64,000 nucleotides of DNA from Limnochorda sp. LNt (GTDB lineage: Bacteria > Bacillota > Limnochordia > Limnochordales > Geochordaceae). The notes under the pieces were generated by a model that was given only the letters and a program-made list of their open reading frames with translations, made no database searches and had not been told where the DNA came from. How positions within the stretch are numbered: the stretch's first letter is position 1; each line of letters begins with the position of its first letter. The position numbers and the translations under genes are program-made. The stretch is from NCBI RefSeq assembly GCF_035593265.1, contig NZ_CP141614.1:682001-746000 (forward strand), in the 5' to 3' direction. Positions 55,441 through 63,404 of this stretch are shown here, in pieces.

Positions 55441-56436
55441 TCAGGCAGCTTGCGAGGCGGCCTGACCCCGGACGTGCTGCTCCAACGCGGCCGCCAGCCG
55501 GGGGAGCTCCGCGGCGGCCGACAACGGACGCAGGGCCTTCTCGGCCCGCAGCAGGCTGGCCGCCGCCCACCTCAGCGCCTGAAAGCCACAGCGCCAGCGT
55601 TTGACCCGATGGGCCACCTCTTCGTGCCGGGCGAAGACCGACTCGATGACGTTGGTACTGCGCAGGCTCCGTCGAAGCCGCTCCGGCAGCTTGAGACGCT
55701 GGCAAGTCAGCGTCTCCTCCAGCCCCTCGCGCTTACCTGGCCGCCGCCTCGGCGTATCCGGTCTCGTCCAGCCGGTCGGCCAGGGCCTGCAGGCTGAGGG
55801 CGGCGGCGGCCGCATCGGCCTCGCCCCAGGCCCGGGCCAGCCGGCGCCTCACCATGCCCTGCAGCGAGCGGGGAAGCTTCTCCAGCACGTTGCGGGCCTT
55901 GTGGCACACACAGCGCTGGATGAGCGCCCGCTCACCCCACACCGCCCGCACGGCCGCCGCCAGCGCCTTGCTGCCGTCGATGACCACCAGAAGGCCATGC
56001 TGAGCCGAAAGCCCCCGGGCAGCCAGGTCCTCCACCAGGGCCTGGCAGACCTCCCGGCTCTCCGTGACCCCTTCCCACAGTGCCAGCACCCGCTTCTGCC
56101 CGGCCTCGGTCACGCCCACGGCGGCTACCACCTGGTGCTCGCCGAGCGCAAGCCCGTCCAGGAAGACCACCAGGTACCGCTCGGACAGAGGGCGATGGAG
56201 GACCTCGGCCAGGATGGCCCCGGCCTCCGCGAGGAAGCGCCGGCTCACGGTGCTGCGCGATACGTGGGTGACAGGAAGCTCATCGGGGATGCCGAGCAAG
56301 TCCGGCATGGTCTCGCCGTAGCGGCGCATGGCGACCCCCGCCAGGCTCTGTTCCAGCGCCGCTTCGCCCAAGGTGGCCTCGTCCTGCAGGGCCCGGTAGG
56401 TCGGCGGGACCAGCTCCTCCCGGCCCTGCAGTCTGC
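55441..56436 (-). pseudogene. IS256-family transposase, truncated and frameshifted
   Basis: Minus strand. The DDE core is recognisable: FLDGLALGEHQVVAAVGVTE, LLVVIDGSKALAAAVRAV and IQRCVCHKARNVLEKLP. Near 55735 the frame shifts into REGLEETLTCQRLKLPERLR and SLRSTNVIESVFARHEEVAH, ending at 55441. The N-terminal ~120 residues are missing where it meets, at ~56436, a plus-strand fragment of a different IS256 member. Inactive. Confidence 0.82.
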
Positions 56437-56819
56437 GCACCCGGGGGCGGCGGAGAGCCTGCGGGAGGGGCTGGAGGAGACATTGCCGCTGCACCGGCTG
56501 GGCATTCCGGGCTTGCTTCGTACGAGCCTTAGCTCTACCAACCTGGTGGAGTCGGCGCTGTCGGCCTTTGAGGCCAAGGGCCATCGGGTGAAGCGCTGGC
56601 GCTCGGGTCAGCAGGCCGAGCGGTGGGTGGGCATGGCGCTCTGGTACGCCGAGACTCGCTTTCGTCGGCTCCGGGGCCATCGCCTCATCCCCTGCTGCGA
56701 GAGGTACTACGCCGGGAACGGGGACTTGAACAACCCCTCGCCGAGCCTGCGCTCGTCGCGGGGTGAAAAACGACGTAAGGGAGCGCTACTCAAATTCTAT
56801 GGACGTTGGGACATGCTCC
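56437..56819 (+). mobile_element. 3' fragment of an IS256-family element
   Basis: Nearly the same sequence as the last ~385 nt of the intact IS256 element at 57.5-58.9 kb: GLEETLPLHRLGIPGLLRTS, SSTNLVESALSAFEAKGHRV, and the same right end (GTGAAAAACGACGTA... GGACATGCTCC). The 5' part is missing. Since the intact copy lies 1.1 kb away in the same orientation, the two are a likely substrate for recombination. Confidence 0.8.
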
Positions 56820-56827
56820 GCCGTCCT

Positions 56828-57130
56828 TTACCCGCCCGGTAGCGGGCGCAGCCAGCTCGGCAGGAGGAACCACAGGTTCGCCCGGGCCGCCCACTGGCCC
56901 GCCTCCAGCCTGCCGAAGCTCACGACGAGCCACCATTGGCCCGCCGCATCGACGGCCACGACCGCGACGGCCGTCGTGCCGGCCAGGTCCACGCCCTCGC
57001 CCAGCTCCACCTGCCCCGGGGGCGCTGCGGATAGGATCGGCAAGACCACCTTCGGCCCCTCGTCCTCAGCCGCGCGGGCGGCCACGGCGAGCAACGCATG
57101 GACCACGACCGGAACGGCCGCTCGCTTCAT
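56828..57130 (-). CDS. Hypothetical small exported protein
   Basis: 100 residues from an ATG at 57130. Start MKRAAVPVVVHALLAVAARA resembles a signal peptide, followed by DLAGTTAVAVVAVDAAGQWW and a hydrophobic Trp/Leu-rich C-terminal part. It lies between an IS256 fragment and the intact IS256 copy. Weak evidence for being a gene; it could be the end of a broken one. Confidence 0.35.
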   Translation of the reverse strand: MKRAAVPVVVHALLAVAARAAEDEGPKVVLPILSAAPPGQVELGEGVDLAGTTAVAVVAVDAAGQWWLVVSFGRLEAGQWAARANLWFLLPSWLRPLPGG

Positions 57131-57509
57131 CCTGGCGCCCCTCCCGGCTCGTAAGGACACCCGGACACGGTCGCCATCCGCTCACGTCACCACGCGGAGC
57201 GCTAAGGGCGGTTGCTCCTATACGGGGACGCATAGCTCTGATTGCCGGGGGGAGAGTGCCCGTTAGCTCCTCCTGGCAATTCCACGGGGCCTAAGACAGG
57301 CTGCTCCCGGGACGGATGACAACGTCGGTGTAGATCAGTTCGCCGCAGACCGCGCTCGAACAGGTTTCGCGTTCGCCTTAACGATCGATCACTGCACGCG
57401 CTTCTCCATTCCCTCTGATAATGCCAGGCCGAAACACACCCCGGATTTTCCGTACAACGGTATGCAGGAACACACTATCGCCTCGCAAAATACCGGTATT
57501 ACAGTAGAC
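57131..57509. other. Intergenic, less GC-rich, no supported gene
   Basis: About 380 nt of visibly lower GC content between the small ORF and the IS256 target duplication. No convincing frame, RNA or repeat was seen. It may be foreign DNA left from earlier insertions. Confidence 0.45.
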
Positions 57510-57517
57510 GGCGATCT

Positions 57518-58939
57518 GGAGGCTGTCCCGTAGTCCCTGGAAATCGAAGCGGCGGCTCCCGGAATCCCTGTGGCAGAACAAGGGCGAGCGAAACCCTGTG
57601 GATGGGAGGAGCCGCCGATGCGGTGGTACCACGTGGTAACGTCCGAGGGGAAGGTCCGAAAAGCCAGCCGCCACCAGGCGACGAGCCTGCCGTGGCTGCC
57701 CGGAAGGGACTGACGGGCCCTGTCCATCCAGGTCGGCCTAGCCGTGCTGCAGGCGACCATGAACGAAGTGGCGCAACGGGTAGGGCTCAGGGGGAAGCAC
57801 CAGGCGGGCCGGCAGGCTTACCGCCATGGTTGGGAGCCCGGCTGGGTGGTGATCGGGGGGTGCAAGGTGCACGTCAAGCGCCCCCGGGTGCGCCAGAAAG
57901 CCAGCGGCGAGGTCCGCCTGGAAAGCTACGCCTGGGCCCAGCAAGAAAACCGCCTCGACGAGGCGGTGCTGGCTCGCATGCTGCACGGGGTGGCGACGCG
58001 GTCGTATGCGGCCACGCTGGAGGACGTGGGCGAGGTGGAGGCCTTCGGCACCTCCAAGAGCCGGGTGGGGCAGCGCTTCATCCGCCAGATGGAGGCGAAG
58101 CTGCGGGAGCACCTGAGCCGCCGGCTCGACGAGCTGCGCCTGGTGGCGCTGCGGGTGGACGGCGTGCGCATCGACGAGTGGACCGTGGTGGTGGCGCTGG
58201 GCGTGGACAGCGAGGGACGCAAGCACGTGCTGGGCCTTCGAGAAGGGGCCACGGAGAACGAGGCCACGGTCCGCAGCCTGTTGGAGGACCTGGTGGAGCG
58301 GGGTTTGCGCTACGACCAGGGCTTGCTGGTGGTCATCGACGGCGCCAAGGCCCTGCGGGCCGCCGTGCGGGCGGTCTTTGGCAAGCAAGCCGTCGTGCAG
58401 CGATGCACCGTCCACAAGAAACGCAACGTCCTCGACCACCTGCCGGAGTCCGAGAAGCGCTGGGTGGGCCGAAAGCTGACCCAGACCTATCGGGAGCCGG
58501 AGTACAGTGCAGCCAAAGCAGCTCTGGAGCGCCTGGCCGACCAGTTGGAGGAGCAGCACCCGGGGGCAGCAGCCAGCCTGCGGGAGGGCCTGGAAGAGAC
58601 GCTGACGCTGCACCGGCTGGGCATCCCGGGCTTGCTTCGTACGAGCCTTAGCTCCACCAACTTGGCGGAGTCGGCGCTGTCGGCCTTTGAGGCCAAGGGT
58701 GATCGGGTGAAGCGCTGGCGCTCGGGTCAGCAGGCCGAGCGGTGGGCGGGCATGGCACTGCTGTATGCCGAGAGTCGCTTTCGCCGCCTTCGCGGTCATC
58801 GCCTCGTCCCCATGCTCCAGGAGGCCCTACGTCGGGAGCTGGGACTTGAACGAGCCATCACCGAGCCTGCGCTCGTCGCGGGGTGAAAAACGACGTACGG
58901 GAGCGCGATTCAACTTCTACGGAACGTGGGACATGCTCC
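57518..58939 (+). mobile_element. Intact IS256-family insertion sequence with 8-bp target duplication
   Basis: About 1.42 kb. The left end GGAGGCTGTCCCGTAGTCCC and right end (reverse complement GGAGCATGTCCCACGTTCCG) are imperfect inverted repeats. Flanks are GGCGATCT at 57510-57517 and again at 58940-58947, an 8-bp direct repeat (9-10 bp if the shared edge bases are counted). One uninterrupted transposase gene lies inside. Direct repeats that are still identical point to a recent insertion. Confidence 0.88.
57744..58886 (+). CDS. IS256-family (Mutator-type) transposase
   Basis: 380 residues, the usual IS256 length. DDE residues are in VALRVDGVRIDEWTVVVALG (first Asp), LLVVIDGAKALRAAVRAVFG (second Asp), and SLSSTNLAESALSAFEAKGD (Glu). 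The C/H block QRCTVHKKRNVLDHLP is present. The GTG at 57744 is used; an ATG at 57759 is an alternative. Frame is intact, so the element is probably active. Confidence 0.93.
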   Translation: MLQATMNEVAQRVGLRGKHQAGRQAYRHGWEPGWVVIGGCKVHVKRPRVRQKASGEVRLESYAWAQQENRLDEAVLARMLHGVATRSYAATLEDVGEVEAFGTSKSRVGQRFIRQMEAKLREHLSRRLDELRLVALRVDGVRIDEWTVVVALGVDSEGRKHVLGLREGATENEATVRSLLEDLVERGLRYDQGLLVVIDGAKALRAAVRAVFGKQAVVQRCTVHKKRNVLDHLPESEKRWVGRKLTQTYREPEYSAAKAALERLADQLEEQHPGAAASLREGLEETLTLHRLGIPGLLRTSLSSTNLAESALSAFEAKGDRVKRWRSGQQAERWAGMALLYAESRFRRLRGHRLVPMLQEALRRELGLERAITEPALVAG

Positions 58940-58985
58940 GGCGATCTGTCGGCCGCTGTTAGCTGGGGTCGGGGAGCGGGACAAG

Positions 58986-59471
58986 ATGGGGAGCGCGGTA
59001 CGCCAGAATCAATCTGGACCGCAGGTGCTGGACAACGTCGATTACAAAATCCTTGATCTACTGAAGGAGAACAGCCGGCTATCCTACGCCGAGATCGGCC
59101 GGATGATCGGCTTGTCCCGGGTGGCGGTTCGCAGCCGGGTCGAGGGGATGGTGCGGCAAGGCGTCATTGAGAAATTCACCGTGCTCGTCAACGGAGACTT
59201 TCTCGGCAAGCGGCTGTCGGTGTTCATGGAGGTCGAAGTGGAGTCACCGCTGATCCAGGAAGCCGGTCGGCACTTGGCGTCTCGCCCAGAGGTCGCCGTC
59301 GTGTACGAAATGACCGGTTCCTCGGCCCTGCACGTACATGTGTTTGCACCCAGCGTGCTTGCCTTGCAGAATTTCATCGAGAAGGAGGTCTACACGCTGC
59401 GGGGCCTGCGCAGTGTCCGGACCCACATTTTGACCCGAAGGTACAAGAGCGACTTGAGCACGCGGGTGTAA
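58986..59471 (+). CDS. Lrp/AsnC-family regulator
   Basis: 161 residues from the ATG at 58986. HTH DYKILDLLKENSRLSYAEIG and LSRVAVRSRVEGMVRQGVIE, followed by a RAM/ligand-binding domain (FMEVEVESPLIQEAGRHLAS ... YEMTGSSALHVHVFAP). Starts 38 nt after the IS256 target duplication. Lrp-type regulators often sense amino acids; its place at the head of the cluster suggests control of it. Codon use is less GC-biased than in the first 50 kb. Confidence 0.9.
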   Translation: MGSAVRQNQSGPQVLDNVDYKILDLLKENSRLSYAEIGRMIGLSRVAVRSRVEGMVRQGVIEKFTVLVNGDFLGKRLSVFMEVEVESPLIQEAGRHLASRPEVAVVYEMTGSSALHVHVFAPSVLALQNFIEKEVYTLRGLRSVRTHILTRRYKSDLSTRV

Positions 59472-59511
59472 GGACGGCGCAGCCTTCGCGCGATAAAGGA
59501 GGAAGTTACAG

Positions 59512-59610
59512 ATGGTGGGTTGGAGCCGGAGTACGCGGCGACGACAAATGAGCGAGAACCCGGAACAGCCGGCCATGACGAAACAGCGGCAAGGAGAGAA
59601 GAGAGGGTGA
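59512..59610 (+). CDS. 32-residue basic leader ORF coupled to the binding-protein gene
   Basis: ATG at 59512 has a strong site, AAAGGAGGAAGTTACAG, while the next gene's own start depends on overlap: the TGA (59608-59610) shares its A with the ATG of the SBP gene at 59610. The product MVGWSRSTRRRQMSENPEQP... is basic and hydrophilic with no domain. Either a regulatory leader peptide or a ribosome-delivery ORF; unrecognised. Confidence 0.5.
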   Translation: MVGWSRSTRRRQMSENPEQPAMTKQRQGEKRG

Positions 59611-61148
59611 TGACGGTCGTGTGGGGTTGGTCCCGTCTCTGGCTGTGCGCGGGTTTGGCGTTGCTGCTGGTCCCATCGGCTGTGATGGCGCAAGCGGGTC
59701 CAGTCCTCCGGGTGGGGATGGGGGTCGACTGTCGGACCCTCGATCCCACCCAGACGACGATCCTGGTCGACTTCGAGTGCATGAAGCCGGTGCTTGAAAC
59801 GCTCGTGATCCGGGATCCAGTCACCCGTGAAGTTGTTCCGCACCTTGCGACGGGCTGGAGCGTCTCCGAGGACGGGCGGACCTGGCGGTTCTATCTGCGG
59901 CAAGGGGTCAGGTTCCACGACGGCACGCCCTTCAACGCCGAGGCGGTTAAGTTTAACATCGACCGGTTCCTGGACCCTGCCACGGGCACGCAGTTCATTT
60001 CGTTGCTGGACATGGTCGAAGAGGTCACCGTGGTCAACGAGTACACGGTGGATATCACTACCAAGTTCCCCTTCGCGCCATTATTGGTGCACCTGGCCTA
60101 CCCGGCCACTGCAATCAGCAGCCCGGCGCAGGTACGAGCGATGGGGGCCAATTACGGTCGGCATCCGGTCGGCACCGGGCCCTACAAGTTTGCTGGGCAA
60201 GAAAGTGGTCGCTACGTCTACCACGTAGCCAACCCCGACTACTGGGGCGGTCCGCCGAAACTGGCGGGCATCCGTTTTATCCCCATCGTGGACCCAGCGA
60301 CACGGGTGGCGGCTCTCGAGGCCGGTAATATCGATATTGCAGTGCGTATCCCGTACCATGAGGTCGAGCGCCTCCGCCGGGTGCCCGGCATCAGGCTGAT
60401 CGAAACCCAAAGCTCGCGGATTCAGTACGTCGGAATCAACGTCACCCGCAAGCCCCTGGACGACGTGCGGGTACGCCGGGCGCTCAACCACGCGGTAGAC
60501 AAGCAAGCTATCGTCCAAGCCATCCTTTTGGGGAACGGGGCGGTCGTCGACTCGGTGGTCGGTCCCGGCGCCTTCGGTTATGCGCCTGTCATGCAGTACG
60601 AGTACGATCCTCGCAAGGCCCGCCAGCTGCTGGCTGAGGCCGGTTACCCCAACGGCTTCGAGGTGGATTTCTACATCTCCCCGGGCCGCTACACGTCGGA
60701 CGGGGAGATTGCCCAAGCGGTGGCGAACTATCTCGAGCAGATCGGCCTGCGGGTGAACCTCCGACGCCTAGAATGGAGCACGTACCTCGGCCTGCTGAAC
60801 AAGCCGGCAGCCCAATCAGAACACGACCTGTTCCTTCTCGGCTGGGGATGGGCCAGCGGCGACGCGCACCAGGGGTTGACGGCCCTTTTCCTTAGCGGCG
60901 AGGCGAGTAACCGCGGCTACTATTCAAACCCGAAAGTCGACGCCTTGCTCAGGAGACAAGCGGAGACCGTCGATCCAGCGGAGCGGGCCGCCGTTATCAA
61001 GCAGGCCATGGAAATCATCATGGGTGACGCCCCGTGGATCTTTCTGGTCAATCAGGGGCTCGTGACTGCGGTTCGGTCCAACGTACACGACGTGATGGTG
61101 CCCGCGGACGAGATGCTGGACCTGTCCAAGGCGTACAAGGTCGACTAG
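59610..61148 (+). CDS. Peptide/nickel-type ABC solute-binding protein (SBP_bac_5)
   Basis: 512 residues. Signal peptide core LWLCAGLALLLVPSAVMA (no lipobox Cys at the cleavage point). Family blocks LRVGMGVDCRTLDPTQTT, GWSVSEDGRTWRFYLRQGVR and VGTGPYKFAGQESGRY, with DVRVRRALNHAVDKQAIV, all typical of oligopeptide/dipeptide binding proteins. No permease or ATPase genes follow, which is unusual, so it may rely on distant ones. Coupled to the leader ORF; likely substrate is a small organic acid or peptide-like compound. Confidence 0.9.
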   Translation: MTVVWGWSRLWLCAGLALLLVPSAVMAQAGPVLRVGMGVDCRTLDPTQTTILVDFECMKPVLETLVIRDPVTREVVPHLATGWSVSEDGRTWRFYLRQGVRFHDGTPFNAEAVKFNIDRFLDPATGTQFISLLDMVEEVTVVNEYTVDITTKFPFAPLLVHLAYPATAISSPAQVRAMGANYGRHPVGTGPYKFAGQESGRYVYHVANPDYWGGPPKLAGIRFIPIVDPATRVAALEAGNIDIAVRIPYHEVERLRRVPGIRLIETQSSRIQYVGINVTRKPLDDVRVRRALNHAVDKQAIVQAILLGNGAVVDSVVGPGAFGYAPVMQYEYDPRKARQLLAEAGYPNGFEVDFYISPGRYTSDGEIAQAVANYLEQIGLRVNLRRLEWSTYLGLLNKPAAQSEHDLFLLGWGWASGDAHQGLTALFLSGEASNRGYYSNPKVDALLRRQAETVDPAERAAVIKQAMEIIMGDAPWIFLVNQGLVTAVRSNVHDVMVPADEMLDLSKAYKVD

Positions 61149-61222
61149 AGAAAGGGAGGGCCAGGCGATCGCCAAGGGCTCGTCCGGCCCTCATCATACA
61201 ACGGAGGAGCGGTGACGGCGTC

Positions 61223-61660
61223 ATGGGCGACTACATCAAGCTGATCTTCGAACGGGGCGGTGAATTCAAGGCACGGGTGCTGCGGGATAGGGCACCCACC
61301 AACTCCCAGATGGTGCTCGACCTGTTGCCGTTTGAGGGCGAGGTCTGCCACGGCATGTTCTCGGGGGAGATGTGCTTCTGCAAGTACGAGAAGCTGCACG
61401 TTGTCAAGGAGAACCCTAAGGTGCTGGGCGTGCCCGCCGGCGCCCTGGGGCTCGAATACGTTCCGGAAGGTACCACGGGGTTCATGCCCGGGATTCTGAT
61501 CGCCTACGGGCCGAAGGTGCGCTTTGGCACGCCGTTCACCCCTGACGGGGAGCCTTTCTACGTCTTCGGTCAGATTGAAGGAGACTTGAACGCGCTCTAT
61601 CGGGTGGGCCGCCGTATTCACGAACAGGGCGTCGAGAAGATCCGGTTCGAACGGGTTTAG
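61223..61660 (+). CDS. DUF3830 family protein, copy 1
   Basis: 145 residues from the ATG at 61223. ERGGEFKARVLRDRAPTN and LLPFEGEVCHGMFSGEMCFC are the DUF3830 core (cyclophilin-like fold by family knowledge). The substrate-binding face would include the His/Cys in EVCHGMFSGEMCFCKY. No catalytic function is established. Second gene copy follows 51 nt downstream. Belongs to the cluster with SBP, dehydrogenase and PrpD genes. Confidence 0.75.
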   Translation: MGDYIKLIFERGGEFKARVLRDRAPTNSQMVLDLLPFEGEVCHGMFSGEMCFCKYEKLHVVKENPKVLGVPAGALGLEYVPEGTTGFMPGILIAYGPKVRFGTPFTPDGEPFYVFGQIEGDLNALYRVGRRIHEQGVEKIRFERV

Positions 61661-61711
61661 ACGGCGGTCACGTTTAACAACGACATCCCCCGCTGAAGGA
61701 GTGAGCGAACT

Positions 61712-62161
61712 TTGGTTCGTGAGGCCATTTTGGTGGAGTTTGAGCGCGGGGGCGTGTTCAAGGCGCGGCTCTTGGTCGAGGAGGCGCCCGATAACACCCG
61801 CTACCTAGTCAACGCCATGCCGCTGGAAGGGACGGCTTTGCACTGCATGTGGTCCGGGCAGGGTGTGTTCGCACAGCTGAAGGATTTCCCGGTGAACCCC
61901 GGCGAAAACCAGCAGATTATCGGCATCCACCCTGGAACGGTGGCCATCGAGTATTACCCACCATACATGCGCTCGCGGGGGCCTCGCACCGGTGTCATCG
62001 TCACCTATGGCCCCAACTTCTACTACAAAAATCCGTATGCCGTGCATAACCCGCTCCTGCTAGTCGGGCGCATCGAGGAAGACCTGGAAGAGCTTGCCCG
62101 GATTGGGCTTCGCATCCGCCGTCAAGGCGGGGAGAGGATGCGGCTGCGCCTACCGGAGTAG
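61712..62161 (+). CDS. DUF3830 family protein, copy 2
   Basis: 149 residues from a TTG start (GAAGGAG upstream). EFERGGVFKARLLVEEAPDN and LEGTALHCMWSGQGVFAQLK align with copy 1, as does IEYYPPYM with its LEYVPEGT. The two are clearly paralogous but diverged (conserved G-G-x-F-K-A-R, the CH/HC pair and SG). Side-by-side copies suggest a heterodimer or two steps on related substrates. Confidence 0.75.
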   Translation: MVREAILVEFERGGVFKARLLVEEAPDNTRYLVNAMPLEGTALHCMWSGQGVFAQLKDFPVNPGENQQIIGIHPGTVAIEYYPPYMRSRGPRTGVIVTYGPNFYYKNPYAVHNPLLLVGRIEEDLEELARIGLRIRRQGGERMRLRLPE

Positions 62162-62217
62162 AGGCCAGTTCGGCCCCAGCTCCAGGAGGGCGACTACAGC
62201 TCGGCGTAACAGGGAAG

Positions 62218-63297
62218 GTGTCAGCGGTGCGGGCAGAACGCTTCTCCCAGGAAGAGCTGCGGGAATTTTGCATCGCCGCCCTTTGCGCTAAAGGTGTCAG
62301 CCGGGACGACGCGGCGACGGTCAGCGACTCCCTGATAGACGCCGAGCTGCACGGCGTGAGTTCACACGGCATGCCGCACCTGCTCCTATACATCGACAAG
62401 CTGGACCGGGGAGAAGCGTTGCCACAGGCACGGCCCACCGTCGAACGCCTGGGCCCGAATCTGTTCCGCATCAACGGACAGCGGAGTCTGGGGCAGATCG
62501 CAGGCGCAAAGGCCATGGGGATGTGCTTGGCCGCCGCGAAGGAATACGGGCTCGCGGCGGCCTGGGTGCACAACACCCACACGTACGGCGCGGCCGGCTA
62601 CTTTGCGCGTATGGCGGTGCAGGCGAACTGTGTGGGTCTCACCTTTACCAACACGACACCGCTGATGGCTCCCTGGCAGGGGCGGCTGCCCCTTTTGGGC
62701 ACGAATCCCATCGCGGTCGGGATCCCGTGCGACGGGGGGCCCCTCGTGCTGGACATGGCCTGCAGCGTGTCCGCGTGGGGGAACATCGTCAACGCCGCAC
62801 GCCGAAACGAGCGCATACCCGACGCCTGGGCTCTGGATTCCCAGGGGCGACCCACGTCAGACCCACAGGAAGCCCTGGCTGGCGCGCTACTGCCGGCGGG
62901 CGGCTACAAGGGGTACGGCTTGGCCCTGGTATTCGAGATCCTGACGGGCCTTTTGGCCGGGGCGGGGCTGTCTGAGCCAATCCCCCGGGCGCCGGGGAAT
63001 TTCCGCTCGCCGCTAAGGTCTCACGTTATGATGGTGATCGATGTGCAGCGGTTTCAGCCAATTGCGGCGTTCAAGGCGGATGTCCTCCGATATCTGGAGC
63101 AGCTGCGGGCATGCCCCCCCGCCGACGGGTGCGACCAGGTCCGGGTGCCGGGCGATCGGTCGAGGAGGGAGTTCGCGGAGCGCTCCCGGCACGGGATTCC
63201 TCTGGACGCTGATCTCGTGGACCGGCTCCGCGCGCTCGCGAGGCAGCTGGGGCTGCGGTTTCCGGCGGCGTTGCCTGAGCCGGGGAACGCCGGCTGA
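62218..63297 (+). CDS. Ldh2-type malate/lactate (2-hydroxyacid) dehydrogenase
   Basis: 359 residues, GTG start. Signatures HGVSSHGMPHLLLYID, PLLGTNPIAVGIP, GGPLVLDMACSVSAWGNIVN and GGYKGYGLALVFEILTGLLA belong to the Ldh2 family, NAD(P)-dependent oxidoreductases of 2-hydroxyacids (malate, lactate, ureidoglycolate) or imine reductases. Catalytic His is in the SHG motif. The last ~60 residues (after HVMMVIDVQRFQ) are normal for the family. It oxidises or reduces an intermediate of the cluster. Confidence 0.88.
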   Translation: MSAVRAERFSQEELREFCIAALCAKGVSRDDAATVSDSLIDAELHGVSSHGMPHLLLYIDKLDRGEALPQARPTVERLGPNLFRINGQRSLGQIAGAKAMGMCLAAAKEYGLAAAWVHNTHTYGAAGYFARMAVQANCVGLTFTNTTPLMAPWQGRLPLLGTNPIAVGIPCDGGPLVLDMACSVSAWGNIVNAARRNERIPDAWALDSQGRPTSDPQEALAGALLPAGGYKGYGLALVFEILTGLLAGAGLSEPIPRAPGNFRSPLRSHVMMVIDVQRFQPIAAFKADVLRYLEQLRACPPADGCDQVRVPGDRSRREFAERSRHGIPLDADLVDRLRALARQLGLRFPAALPEPGNAG

Positions 63298-63404
63298 GGC
63301 CTCTGCCTGAAGTGGGGGAGGCTGGTTGAATGGTGTTATGTGTGCCCGCCAGACGGGTAGCATGGCCCGGACTCGGGAAGGCCAGTTGAAGAAGGTGGTA
63401 AACC

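Noticed and set aside
57602-58651. 349-codon plus-strand frame overlapping the IS256 transposase
   Set aside because: Gly/Ala/Arg-rich shadow of the transposase in another frame.
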